Shown here: piece by piece, positions 7,416-15,047 of the stretch
How positions within the stretch are numbered: position 1 is the stretch's first letter
Layout of the letters: every line of letters begins with the position of its first letter
Assembly (NCBI GenBank): GCA_036563895.1
Contig: DATCLN010000067.1
Span: 1-25,883, forward strand
Source: ZCTH02-B3 sp036563895
GTDB taxonomy: Bacteria; Bacillota; Bacilli; Paenibacillales; Paenibacillaceae
Length of the DNA stretch: 25,883 nt
Direction: 5' to 3'
The notes under the pieces: generated by a model
Told to the model about the DNA's origin: nothing
The model's database searches: none
What the model saw: only the letters and a program-made list of their open reading frames with translations
Program-made: the position numbers and the translations under genes

Positions 7416-10169
7416 ATGAACGACTTGCGGGCGGAAGGGAAAGCTTGGCACCGTCTCACGGCGGAGGACACCGCGGCGGCGCTGGCCACCGATCTCCGGA
7501 CGGGGCTGGAGGCGGGCGAGGCGGCGCGGCGGCTGAAGGAACAGGGGCCCAATGAATGGACGGAAAAGCGGGGGAAATCCCCCTTCGCCCTGCTGTTGGA
7601 CCAGTTCCGGGATTTCATGGTGCTGGTGCTGGCGGGGGCCGCCGTCATTTCGGCTTTTCTCGGGGAAATGCTGGACGCGGTCACGATCCTCGCCATCATT
7701 CTGCTCAACGGACTGCTCGGATTTTTCCAGGAATACCGGGCCGAGAAATCCCTTCAGGCGCTGAAGGAATTGTCGGCGCCCGCGGCCCGGGTGGTGCGCG
7801 GCGGCGAAATGCTGCGGGTGCCGGCGCGGGAGCTGGTGCGGGGCGATCTGGTGCTCCTGGAAAGCGGGGACCGGGTGCCGGCGGACCTCCGGCTGGTCGC
7901 CGTGAACGGGCTGGCGGTGGAAGAAGCCGCGCTGACGGGGGAATCCGTGCCGGCGGCCAAGCGCGCCGAACCGATCGCGGCGGCGGAAGTCCCCCTGGGC
8001 GACCGCCGGAACATGGCTTATCTCGGCACCATGGTCGTCAAGGGTTCGGCCAGGGGCATCGTCGTGGAAACCGGCGCGGCCACCGAGATGGGCAAAATCG
8101 CGGACCTCATCCAGAGCGCGGAAACCGGGCCGACGCCGCTGCAGCACCGCCTGGAACAGCTGGGCAAAATCCTCATCGCCCTGTCCGTCGCCCTCACCCT
8201 TCTGGTGGTCGTTGCCGGCGTGCTGCACGGACAGCCGCTCATGGACATGTTCCTCGCCGGGGTAAGCCTGGCCGTGGCGGCCATTCCGGAAGGGCTGCCG
8301 GCGGTGGTGACCATCGCGCTGGCGCTGGGCGTGCAGCGGATGATCCGCCGCCGGGCCATCGTCCGCAAACTGCCGTCGGTGGAGACGCTGGGCTGCGCCA
8401 CGGTGATCTGTTCGGATAAGACCGGCACGCTCACCCTCAACAAGATGACCGTCACCCGCCTGTGGCTGGAAGGCCGCACGCTGGAGGTGACGGGGAGCGG
8501 ATACGCCCCGGCGGGGCAGCTGATGGAAAACGGCCGTCCGGCCGATATCAGGAAGGACGCCGCATTGCGCCGGCTGGCCCAGGCGGCGGCCCTGTGCAAC
8601 AACGCCCGCCTGGAGCAGACGGGAAGCGGGTGGCAGATCCGGGGGGATCCGACGGAAGGAGCCTTGCTCGTCCTGGCGGCGAAGGCGGGCTGGAACCGGT
8701 CGTCGGCGGAGGGGCTGTACGAGCGGGAGCGCGAGTTTCCGTTCGACTCCGCCCGCAAGCGCATGTCCGTGATCGTCCGCCACCAGGGAGGCCGGCTGAT
8801 CTGCGCGAAGGGCGCGCCGGACGTGCTGGTGGACCGGTGTTCCTATGTGCTGTGGGGCGGAAGCGTGCTGCCGCTGACGCCGACGATCCGCCGGAAGGTG
8901 CTCCAGGCGGCCGAGGAAATGGCCGGCCGGGCGCTCCGGGTGCTCGGCTTCGCCTATCGGGATCTGGCTACGGGAGAGAATCCGGCCGGCGGCGACGAGG
9001 CGGAATCGGGGCTCGTGTTCGTCGGCCTCGCGGGGATGATCGATCCGCCGCGCCGCGAGGCGGCGGAGGCGATCCGCAAGTGCCGGCTGGCAGGCATCCG
9101 GACGGTGATGATCACCGGCGACCACCGCGCCACCGCGGAAGCCATCGCCCGCGAACTCGGGATTCTGTCCCGGGACGGGCGGGCGCTCACCGGCGCGGAG
9201 CTGTCGGCGATGGACGACCGCGAGCTGGAACGGGCCGCGGAAGAGACCGCCGTGTACGCCCGCGTCTCGCCGGAACACAAGCTGCGCATCGTCCAGGCCC
9301 TGCAGCGACGCGGACACGTGGTGGCGATGACGGGCGACGGAGTGAACGACGCCCCGGCGGTCAAGGCCGCCGACATCGGCATCGCCATGGGCGTCGCCGG
9401 AACGGACGTGACGAAGGAAGCGTCGTCCCTGGTGCTCGCCGACGACAATTTCGCCACCATCGTCGCCGCGGTGGAAGAAGGGCGGGGCATCTACGAAAAC
9501 ATCCGCAAGTTCATCCGCTACCTGCTCGCCTCCAACGTCGGCGAAATCCTGACGATGCTGCTGGCGATGCTGGCGGGCCTGCCGCTGCCCCTCGTGCCGA
9601 TCCAGATCCTGTGGGTCAACCTGGTGACGGACGGCCTGCCGGCCATGGCCCTGGGCGTCGACCAGCCGGAAAGCGACCTGATGCAACAGAAGCCGCGCCC
9701 CGCGAAGGAGAACATTTTCGCCCGCCGGCTCGGCTGGAAAATCATCAGCCGCGGCGTGCTCATCGGGCTGTGCACCCTGGGGGCGTTCGTCATCGCCCTG
9801 CGGGGAGCGGAAGGCGATCCGGAACGGCTCGCGTACGCGCAGACCGTCGCCTTCGCCACGCTGGTGCTGGCGCAGCTCATCCACGTGTTCGACTGCCGCA
9901 GCTCGCGTTCGATTTTCCATCGCAACCTCCTGGAAAACAAATTTTTGGTACTGGCCGTCCTGTCGTCCCTGGCGCTGCTGCTTGCGGTGCTGTACGTGGA
10001 GCCGCTGCAGCCGGTGTTCCACACGGTTCCCCTCGGCCCGCGCGACTGGGCGCTGGTGTTCGTGGCCGCCGGCATTCCCACGTTCCTGGCGGGTGCGGGC
10101 AGCGTGATCGGCGGCAGGAAGCAGCGCCGCCGGAAAATCGGCGTCCGGCCGGCGGCGTCGCCGCGGTGA
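7416..10169 (+). CDS. Ca2+-transporting P-type (P2A) ATPase
   Basis: A 917-aa cation pump of the SERCA/PMR1 type, orthologous in position and sequence to B. subtilis YloB. The actuator domain has LTGES. M4 has the calcium-binding PEGLPA. The phosphorylation site is CSDKTGTLT with Asp334. The hinge is MTGDGVNDAPAVKAADIGIA. M5 contains SNVGE, and M6 has NLVTDGLPAMALG, together giving the usual calcium ligands. About ten membrane segments are expected, four near the C-terminus. The frame is open far upstream (to 5337), but that stretch is antisense to rqcH and not coding. The start is ambiguous: ATG 7416 directly abuts GGGAGGG (7409-7415), whereas TTG 7425 has ideal 9-nt spacing from it. No clear promoter was found in the 177-bp divergent gap. 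Confidence 0.94.
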   Translation: MNDLRAEGKAWHRLTAEDTAAALATDLRTGLEAGEAARRLKEQGPNEWTEKRGKSPFALLLDQFRDFMVLVLAGAAVISAFLGEMLDAVTILAIILLNGLLGFFQEYRAEKSLQALKELSAPAARVVRGGEMLRVPARELVRGDLVLLESGDRVPADLRLVAVNGLAVEEAALTGESVPAAKRAEPIAAAEVPLGDRRNMAYLGTMVVKGSARGIVVETGAATEMGKIADLIQSAETGPTPLQHRLEQLGKILIALSVALTLLVVVAGVLHGQPLMDMFLAGVSLAVAAIPEGLPAVVTIALALGVQRMIRRRAIVRKLPSVETLGCATVICSDKTGTLTLNKMTVTRLWLEGRTLEVTGSGYAPAGQLMENGRPADIRKDAALRRLAQAAALCNNARLEQTGSGWQIRGDPTEGALLVLAAKAGWNRSSAEGLYEREREFPFDSARKRMSVIVRHQGGRLICAKGAPDVLVDRCSYVLWGGSVLPLTPTIRRKVLQAAEEMAGRALRVLGFAYRDLATGENPAGGDEAESGLVFVGLAGMIDPPRREAAEAIRKCRLAGIRTVMITGDHRATAEAIARELGILSRDGRALTGAELSAMDDRELERAAEETAVYARVSPEHKLRIVQALQRRGHVVAMTGDGVNDAPAVKAADIGIAMGVAGTDVTKEASSLVLADDNFATIVAAVEEGRGIYENIRKFIRYLLASNVGEILTMLLAMLAGLPLPLVPIQILWVNLVTDGLPAMALGVDQPESDLMQQKPRPAKENIFARRLGWKIISRGVLIGLCTLGAFVIALRGAEGDPERLAYAQTVAFATLVLAQLIHVFDCRSSRSIFHRNLLENKFLVLAVLSSLALLLAVLYVEPLQPVFHTVPLGPRDWALVFVAAGIPTFLAGAGSVIGGRKQRRRKIGVRPAASPR

Positions 10170-10311
10170 AGAGGGCCCGCGGCAAGTACGGCAAGCCGGC
10201 CCGCGGAGCATGACGCAGGGGGAACAAATATGCTACCATAAAAGCTGCCGGCCGAATGGCCCCCGCGGGCCGTGGCCGGATTCCGAACACGGGGAAACGG
10301 ATGGGAAACGG

Positions 10312-12318
10312 ATGAAACCGGACTTGAGAACCGCCCTGCGCAGCCGCGTGATCGTGGGCGACGGCGCGATGGGGACGTATTTGCACCAGCTGGGCGTTCC
10401 GGTGGGAATCTCCCACGAGGAGCTCAACGTGAGCAACCCGGACGTCGTCGGCGACGTGCATCGCCAGTACATCGAAGCGGGAGCGGAAGCCATCGAAACG
10501 AACACCTATTCCGCGCAGCGCTGGAAGCTGGAAAAATACGGGCTCGGCGGGAAGGCGGAAGACATCAACGCCGCCGGCGCGGCCGTCGCCAGGAAGGCGG
10601 CCGCGGGCCGTGCCTGGGTGCTCGGCGCGATCGGCCCGTTCCGCACCGGGCCGGGCCGGGCGGTACCCGGCGCAAGCGCCCGGCGCCGGGATTACGAGGA
10701 ACAGATCGGCGCCCTCCTTGGAGCGGGCGTGGACGGCCTGATCCTGGAGACGTTCTACGATCTGGAGGAACTGTCCATGGTCCTGCGCCTGGCCAGGAAG
10801 CGCAGCGATCTCCCGGTGATCTGCCAGTTCGCCGTGGAGGATCCGGCGCGCACCCCGGACGGCGTGCCGCTGGCGGAAGCGTTCCGCCGGCTCATCGGCG
10901 AAGGGGCGGACGTCGTCGGCCTCAACTGCCGCGGCGGTCCCAGCGCGATGATCCGGGCCTTCGCGGAACTGCCCCGGCTTGGCGTGCCTTATTCGGTGTT
11001 TCCCAACGCCGGGCTGCCCGATTACGTGGACGGCAGGATCGTCTTCTCCGCGCCTCCCGAATATTTCGGGGAGACCGCCCGCACCTTTGCGGATCTGGGC
11101 GTACGCCTGATCGGCGGATGCTGCGGGACGACGCCCGCCCACATCGCGGCCATCGCCAGGGTCCTGCGGGAATACGCGCCGGAGCAGCCGCCGGCGGAAA
11201 CCGGTATGGTTGCGGAACGGACGGAGACGGAAAAGAAATCCGCGCCAACCGCCACGGTCAGGATCGCGGGCGCAACGGCCGCCGTCGAAGACGCCGCGGA
11301 CGGATCGGCACGGGGCACGGCCCCGGCGGACGCCGAACCGGCCGGAGCCAAAGCCATCGGAGCCGAACCGGACAGCCGCGAACCGGCCGGCCGCGCCCCG
11401 ACCCTCGTGGAACTGGTCCGCCGCCGCCATACGGTCATCGTGGAGCTGGACCCGCCCCGCGACCTGGACCTCAGCCGCTTCATGGCGGGCGCTGCAGCCT
11501 TGAAAGAGGCGCGGGCGGACGCGCTCACGATGGCGGACAACTCGCTGGCCGTGTCGCGGATGAGCAACATGGCGGTCGGCGTGCTGGTGAAGGAGCGTGT
11601 CGGCATCCGCCCGCTGGTGCACATCGCCTGCCGCGACCGCAACCTGATCGGCACCCAGTCGCACATGTTGGGGCTGCACGCCCTGGGGATCGACCACGTG
11701 CTGGCCGTGACCGGCGATCCGGCGCGGTTCGGCGACCTGCCCGGGTCCAGTTCCGTCTACGACATGACGTCCTTCGAGATCATCCGCATGATCAAGCAGC
11801 TCAACGAGGGCATCTCGTTTTCCGGCAAACCGCTCCGGCAGCGCGCCCGGTTCGTCGTCGGGGCGGCTTTCAATCCCAACGTGAAATACCTGGACAAGGC
11901 GATCCGGCGGCTGGAGAAAAAGGTGGAAGCCGGGGCCGACTTCATCATGACGCAGCCCGTGTACGATCCGAAGCTCATCGAACGGATCGCCGACGAAACC
12001 CGGCACATTCCGGTGCCGATCTTCATCGGCATCATGCCCCTGGCCAGCGGCCGGAACGCGGAATTTCTGCACAACGAGGTGCCGGGCATCCAGCTGTCCG
12101 ACCGGGTCCGCGAGCGCATGCGCGGCCTGGAAGGGGAGGAAGGCCGGCGGGAAGGGCTGGCCATCGCCCGCGAGCTCCTGGACGCGGCGATGGAGCGGTT
12201 CAACGGCATCTATCTGATCACGCCCTTCATGCTGTATGAAATGACCGCCGAGCTCACCCGCTACGTCCGCCGGAAAGCCGACGCAAGGACGCCCGCCGCC
12301 GGCGGGGCGAACGCGTGA
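10312..12318 (+). CDS. Bifunctional homocysteine S-methyltransferase / methylenetetrahydrofolate reductase
   Basis: A 668-aa two-domain protein like B. subtilis YitJ. Residues about 5-290 form the homocysteine-binding (BHMT-like) barrel: VGDGAMGTYLHQLG at the N-terminus, LNC (Cys206), and GGCCGT (Cys270, Cys271), which supply the three zinc-binding cysteines. Residues about 365-655 form the methylenetetrahydrofolate reductase barrel: IVELDPPRDLD, ADALTMADNSLA, VTGDPARFGD, ADFIMTQPVYDP and PIFIGIMPL. An Ala/Glu/Pro-rich linker (about 295-360) joins them. It would reduce methylene-THF and supply methyl groups for methionine. ATG 10312 was chosen because the barrel starts there; the frame is open to 10210. 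The ribosome site is weak (GGGAAA) and lies in an 11-bp direct duplication, GGAAACGGATG. No S-box was recognised upstream. Confidence 0.92.
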   Translation: MKPDLRTALRSRVIVGDGAMGTYLHQLGVPVGISHEELNVSNPDVVGDVHRQYIEAGAEAIETNTYSAQRWKLEKYGLGGKAEDINAAGAAVARKAAAGRAWVLGAIGPFRTGPGRAVPGASARRRDYEEQIGALLGAGVDGLILETFYDLEELSMVLRLARKRSDLPVICQFAVEDPARTPDGVPLAEAFRRLIGEGADVVGLNCRGGPSAMIRAFAELPRLGVPYSVFPNAGLPDYVDGRIVFSAPPEYFGETARTFADLGVRLIGGCCGTTPAHIAAIARVLREYAPEQPPAETGMVAERTETEKKSAPTATVRIAGATAAVEDAADGSARGTAPADAEPAGAKAIGAEPDSREPAGRAPTLVELVRRRHTVIVELDPPRDLDLSRFMAGAAALKEARADALTMADNSLAVSRMSNMAVGVLVKERVGIRPLVHIACRDRNLIGTQSHMLGLHALGIDHVLAVTGDPARFGDLPGSSSVYDMTSFEIIRMIKQLNEGISFSGKPLRQRARFVVGAAFNPNVKYLDKAIRRLEKKVEAGADFIMTQPVYDPKLIERIADETRHIPVPIFIGIMPLASGRNAEFLHNEVPGIQLSDRVRERMRGLEGEEGRREGLAIARELLDAAMERFNGIYLITPFMLYEMTAELTRYVRRKADARTPAAGGANA

Positions 12319-12341
12319 TCGGAGAGGAGAGGCCCGCCCTC

Positions 12342-12370
12342 TTGTCCCGCCCCCCGTTTTCAAGTAAAAT
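12342..12370 (+). promoter_or_regulatory. Predicted sigma-A promoter for remA-gmk-rpoZ
   Basis: TTGTCC (12342-12347) and TAAAAT (12365-12370) are separated by exactly 17 bp in the only A/T-rich patch of the intergenic region. Transcription would start near 12377, leaving a leader of about 200 nt before remA. Confidence 0.5.
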
Positions 12371-12376
12371 AAAGCA

Positions 12377-12578
12377 ATAAACAGGCGGGACGCGAGATTG
12401 GAAAATCCTGCAACCTCAAGCGATGGCCTCGGCGATCGGCGGGCGGTGTGTACGGACAGGCCCGCGACCGGAAAGACCCGCGGCCGATGGATGCGTGGGA
12501 CTGCTTCCGGCAACAGTGGGAGGGTCTGGTCCGACCCTTGGGCGTTGCTTGCGTGAGAGACCGGAGGGACCTTTTTTC
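12377..12578 (+). other. Long GC-rich leader of remA, no ORF of its own recognised
   Basis: The leader has no stop codon in the remA frame from 12423 onward, but nothing in that extension resembles RemA. It contains a small hairpin, GGGTC (12522-12526) with GACCC (12533-12537). It also has a 14-nt match (12440-12453) to the antisense of a conserved 16S rRNA segment. The ribosome site GGAGGG (12563-12568) lies 10 nt before the start. In related genomes yloC is commonly found at this place; it is absent here. Confidence 0.45.
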
Positions 12579-12848
12579 ATGACCATCAAACTGATCAACA
12601 TCGGTTTTGGGAACATCGTTTCCGCGAACCGGATCATCTCCATTGTCAGCCCGGAATCGGCTCCGATCAAGCGCATCATCCAGGAAGCGCGGGACCGGCA
12701 CATGCTGATCGACGCGACGTACGGACGCCGTACGCGGGCGGTCATCATCACCGACAGCGACCATGTCATCCTGTCCGCCGTGCAGCCGGAGACCGTCGCG
12801 CATCGTTTGTCCGCCAAAGATGAAAAAGAAGAAGAAAATGTGGAATGA
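12579..12848 (+). CDS. remA: RemA family extracellular-matrix regulator (DUF370)
   Basis: An 89-aa DNA-binding protein. In B. subtilis RemA activates the matrix operons (eps, tapA) and some osmoprotection genes, forming ring-like oligomers. The family's conserved text is visible: KLINIGFGNIVSANRIISI, PIKRIIQEARDRHMLIDATY and RTRAVIITDSDHVILSAVQPETVAHR. ATG 12579 is supported by GGAGGG and by the usual family length of about 87 residues. gmk follows or overlaps immediately. Confidence 0.95.
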   Translation: MTIKLINIGFGNIVSANRIISIVSPESAPIKRIIQEARDRHMLIDATYGRRTRAVIITDSDHVILSAVQPETVAHRLSAKDEKEEENVE

Positions 12849-12852
12849 TGCG

Positions 12853-13497
12853 ATGGAACCCAGGAACAGCGGTTTGCTGATTGTGCTCTCGGGACCGTCC
12901 GGCGTCGGCAAGGGAACGGTCTGCAAGGCGCTCCGGAGCCGGATGCCGGAGCTGGTCTATTCCGTGTCGGCGACGACCCGTGCGCCGCGGGAAGGAGAGC
13001 GGGAAGGCACCGATTATTTTTTTCGCACCCGCGAAGAATTCCTGGAGATGATCCGCAACGACGCGCTGCTGGAATATACCGAATATGTGGGCAACTATTA
13101 CGGAACGCCGCGGGAATTCGTGGAACGCACGCTGGCGGAGGGCAAGGACATCATCCTGGAAATCGACGTCGCGGGCGCCCGGCAGGTGAAGGAGAAGTTT
13201 CCGCGGGGCGTTTTTGTGTTTTTGCTGCCTCCTTCCTTCGAAGCGCTGAAGCAGCGGATCGCGGGGCGGGGCACCGAGCCGCCCGAGATCATCGCGCACC
13301 GCCTGCGCAAGGCCGCGGAAGAAGTCGCCTGCGTGCGGGACTACCAGTACGCCGTGGTCAACGACGACATCGAGGCGTGCTGCGCGCGCATCCAGGCCAT
13401 CATCACGGCGGAGCACTGCCGGAGCGAGCGGGTTCCGCAAGGCTATTTCCGGGAGTTCGTGCGCATGACGAGCGCCGATCCCATCTCCGAGAGGTGA
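12853..13497 (+). CDS. gmk: Guanylate kinase
   Basis: A 214-aa enzyme that phosphorylates GMP to GDP with ATP. The P-loop is SGPSGVGKGT. The GMP-binding segment is SVSATTRAPREGEREGTDYFF, split here as SVSATTRAPR and EGTDYFF. YGTPREFVE, IILEIDVAGARQV and the lid arginines follow. ATG 12853 gives an N-terminus (MEPRNSGLLIVLSGPSG) closest to the family. ATG 12838, inside the end of remA, is an alternative that adds five residues. Neither has a strong ribosome site, so translational coupling to remA is likely. Confidence 0.95.
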   Translation: MEPRNSGLLIVLSGPSGVGKGTVCKALRSRMPELVYSVSATTRAPREGEREGTDYFFRTREEFLEMIRNDALLEYTEYVGNYYGTPREFVERTLAEGKDIILEIDVAGARQVKEKFPRGVFVFLLPPSFEALKQRIAGRGTEPPEIIAHRLRKAAEEVACVRDYQYAVVNDDIEACCARIQAIITAEHCRSERVPQGYFREFVRMTSADPISER

Positions 13498-13504
13498 GGG
13501 AAGC

Positions 13505-13711
13505 ATGCTGTATCCTTCCATTGACGAACTGATGAAAAAAGTGGACAGCAAATACACGCTGGTCGCCGCCGCGTCCAAGCGGGCGCGCGCCCTGCGGGAC
13601 GGAGCGCCCACCGAGCTGAAGGAGCCGAAATCGAACAAAGTGGTGGGCGTGGCGCTGGAGGAAATCTACCACGGCCTGGTGGAGATCCAGATGCCGGACA
13701 CGGGCAAATGA
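13505..13711 (+). CDS. rpoZ: RNA polymerase omega subunit
   Basis: A 68-aa omega subunit that helps beta' fold and assemble. The sequence shows YPSIDELMKKVDSKYTLVAAASKRAR and KVVGVALEEIYHGLV, as in other Firmicutes; the first is given as two parts, SIDELMKKVDSKYTLV and AAASKRAR. ATG 13505 is 7 bp after gmk and is preceded by GAGGTGAGGG. Confidence 0.95.
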   Translation: MLYPSIDELMKKVDSKYTLVAAASKRARALRDGAPTELKEPKSNKVVGVALEEIYHGLVEIQMPDTGK

Positions 13712-13736
13712 ACGGACCGGCCGCCGGCCGGATCAG

Positions 13737-13765
13737 ACCGCAATCCAAGCGGTTGTTTTTTTTCT
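13737..13765 (+). terminator. Terminator-like hairpin between rpoZ and coaBC
   Basis: A short stem, ACCGC (13737-13741) with GCGGT (13749-13753), is followed by TG and then eight T residues. A stronger GC palindrome (about 13714-13731) lies just before it. The stem is only 5-6 bp, so partial read-through into coaBC is plausible. Confidence 0.55.
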
Positions 13766-13783
13766 CCCCGGGAGGACGGGAGC

Positions 13784-13791
13784 GGAGGTGG
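13784..13791 (+). promoter_or_regulatory. Ribosome site that decides the coaBC start
   Basis: GGAGGTGG contains an in-frame GTG (13788), and TTG 13797 follows 5 nt after it. The layout and even the bases (GGAGGTGGAACGGTTG) match the ylbF site. A second GGAGGA at 13771-13776 could serve GTG 13788 at 11-nt spacing. Confidence 0.5.
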
Positions 13792-15047
13792 AACGGTTGG
13801 ACCAACCGCTGGCGGGCAAAAAGATCGTCCTCGGCGTCACGGGCGGCATCGCCGCCTACAAGGCGGCTGTCCTGTGCAGCCGCCTTGTCGCGCTGGGCGC
13901 CGAAGTGCGCGTGATCATGACGGAAGGGGCGACCCAATTCATCGCGCCCCTTACCATGCAGACGCTGTCACACCAGCCCGTGGCGACGGACGTGTTTGAC
14001 GAGCCGGACGCGTCGTCCATCCGCCACATCGCCTGGGCGGACTGGGCCGATCTGGTGGTGGTGGCGCCGGCGACGGCGAACCTGATCGGGAAATATGCCT
14101 CGGGGATCGCCGACGACATGCTGACCACGACGCTGCTGGCCACCACCGCGCCGGTGCTCATTGCGCCGGCCATGAACGTGCACATGCTGGAGCATCCCGC
14201 CGTGGTCCGCAACATGGAAATCCTCGCGGAGCGGGGCGTGGCGTTCGTGGAACCCGGCACCGGGCAGCTGGCGTGCGGATACGTCGGCAAGGGTCGGCTT
14301 GCCGAACCCGAAGACATCGTGGAGGCCGTTGTGCGGATGCTTGCCGGCGGCCGGCCGCTGGCCGGCCGGCGCGTGCTGGTGACCGCCGGCGGAACGGTGG
14401 AGCGCATCGATCCGGTCCGCTACATCACCAACGATTCGTCGGGCAAGATGGGGTTCGCCCTCGCGGAAGCGGCGCGTTTTCTGGGGGCGGAGGTCACCCT
14501 CGTCAGCGGCCGCACGGAAGGGACGCCCCCCGCGGGCGTGACCGTCATCCGCGCGGAATCGGCCCTGGAGATGCACGAGGCGGTCATGGAGCGCCTGCCG
14601 CACACCGATTTTGTCGCCAAGGCCGCCGCCGTGGCGGATTACCGGCCGGCCGTGCGCGCCCGAAGCAAAATGAAGAAGGACGCCGAACGCCTGACGCTGG
14701 AGCTGGTGCGCAATCCCGACATTCTGCAGGCGGTGGGCGAATGGACGGCTTCCCGCCGGGCGGCGGGCGAGCCCGCGCCCTTCGTCATCGGCTTTGCCGC
14801 CGAGACCGGGGATCTGGAACGGCATGCGATGGAGAAGCTCAGGCGCAAGAAGTGCGATCTGATCGTGGCCAACGACGTGTCGGCGGAAGGGGCCGGATTC
14901 GGCGCCGACACGAACATCGTCAGCATCTATGACGCCGGCGGGCTGGTGGAGGCGCTGCCGAAGATGAGCAAGCGGGCGGTGGCCGAGCGGATCTGGCGGC
15001 TGGCGGCGAGCCGCGCCGCGGCGATGCGAGGGGACGGGGACGCATGA
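13788..15047 (+). CDS. coaBC: Bifunctional phosphopantothenoylcysteine decarboxylase / synthetase
   Basis: A 419-aa two-step coenzyme A enzyme. The N-terminal flavin domain (CoaC) decarboxylates 4'-phosphopantothenoylcysteine. It shows VLGVTGGIAAYKAAVLCS, ATANLIGKYASGIADDM, IAPAMNVHM and the active-site cysteine in LACGYVGKGRLAEPE. The C-terminal domain (CoaB) couples cysteine to 4'-phosphopantothenate using CTP. It shows VLVTAGGTVERIDPVRYITN, AAVADYRP, VIGFAAETGD and CDLIVANDVS. The start is GTG 13788 or, by spacing, TTG 13797. It overlaps priA by ATGA. Confidence 0.95.
   Translation: MERLDQPLAGKKIVLGVTGGIAAYKAAVLCSRLVALGAEVRVIMTEGATQFIAPLTMQTLSHQPVATDVFDEPDASSIRHIAWADWADLVVVAPATANLIGKYASGIADDMLTTTLLATTAPVLIAPAMNVHMLEHPAVVRNMEILAERGVAFVEPGTGQLACGYVGKGRLAEPEDIVEAVVRMLAGGRPLAGRRVLVTAGGTVERIDPVRYITNDSSGKMGFALAEAARFLGAEVTLVSGRTEGTPPAGVTVIRAESALEMHEAVMERLPHTDFVAKAAAVADYRPAVRARSKMKKDAERLTLELVRNPDILQAVGEWTASRRAAGEPAPFVIGFAAETGDLERHAMEKLRRKKCDLIVANDVSAEGAGFGADTNIVSIYDAGGLVEALPKMSKRAVAERIWRLAASRAAAMRGDGDA

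Noticed and set aside
7278..10211. A 977-residue open frame on the minus strand opposite the Ca2+ ATPase
   Set aside because: Its composition (Arg, His, Gln, Pro-rich) is typical of antisense reading of GC-rich genes; the plus strand carries all P-type ATPase motifs.
10170..10311. S-box (SAM) riboswitch before the methionine-synthesis gene
   Set aside because: None of the conserved S-box text or a following terminator is present; only GC-rich palindromes are seen.
9877..12513. An 878-residue minus-strand open frame opposite the methyltransferase/reductase gene
   Set aside because: Shadow frame with no recognisable motif; it spans several plus-strand genes.
12423..12578. N-terminal extension of RemA in the same frame
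   Set aside because: RemA proteins are about 87 residues; a proper ribosome site precedes ATG 12579, and the extension has no family similarity.
13708..13914. Small ORF overlapping the rpoZ stop (ATGA)
   Set aside because: It runs through the terminator-like hairpin and then overlaps coaBC in another frame; no ribosome site or recognisable product.
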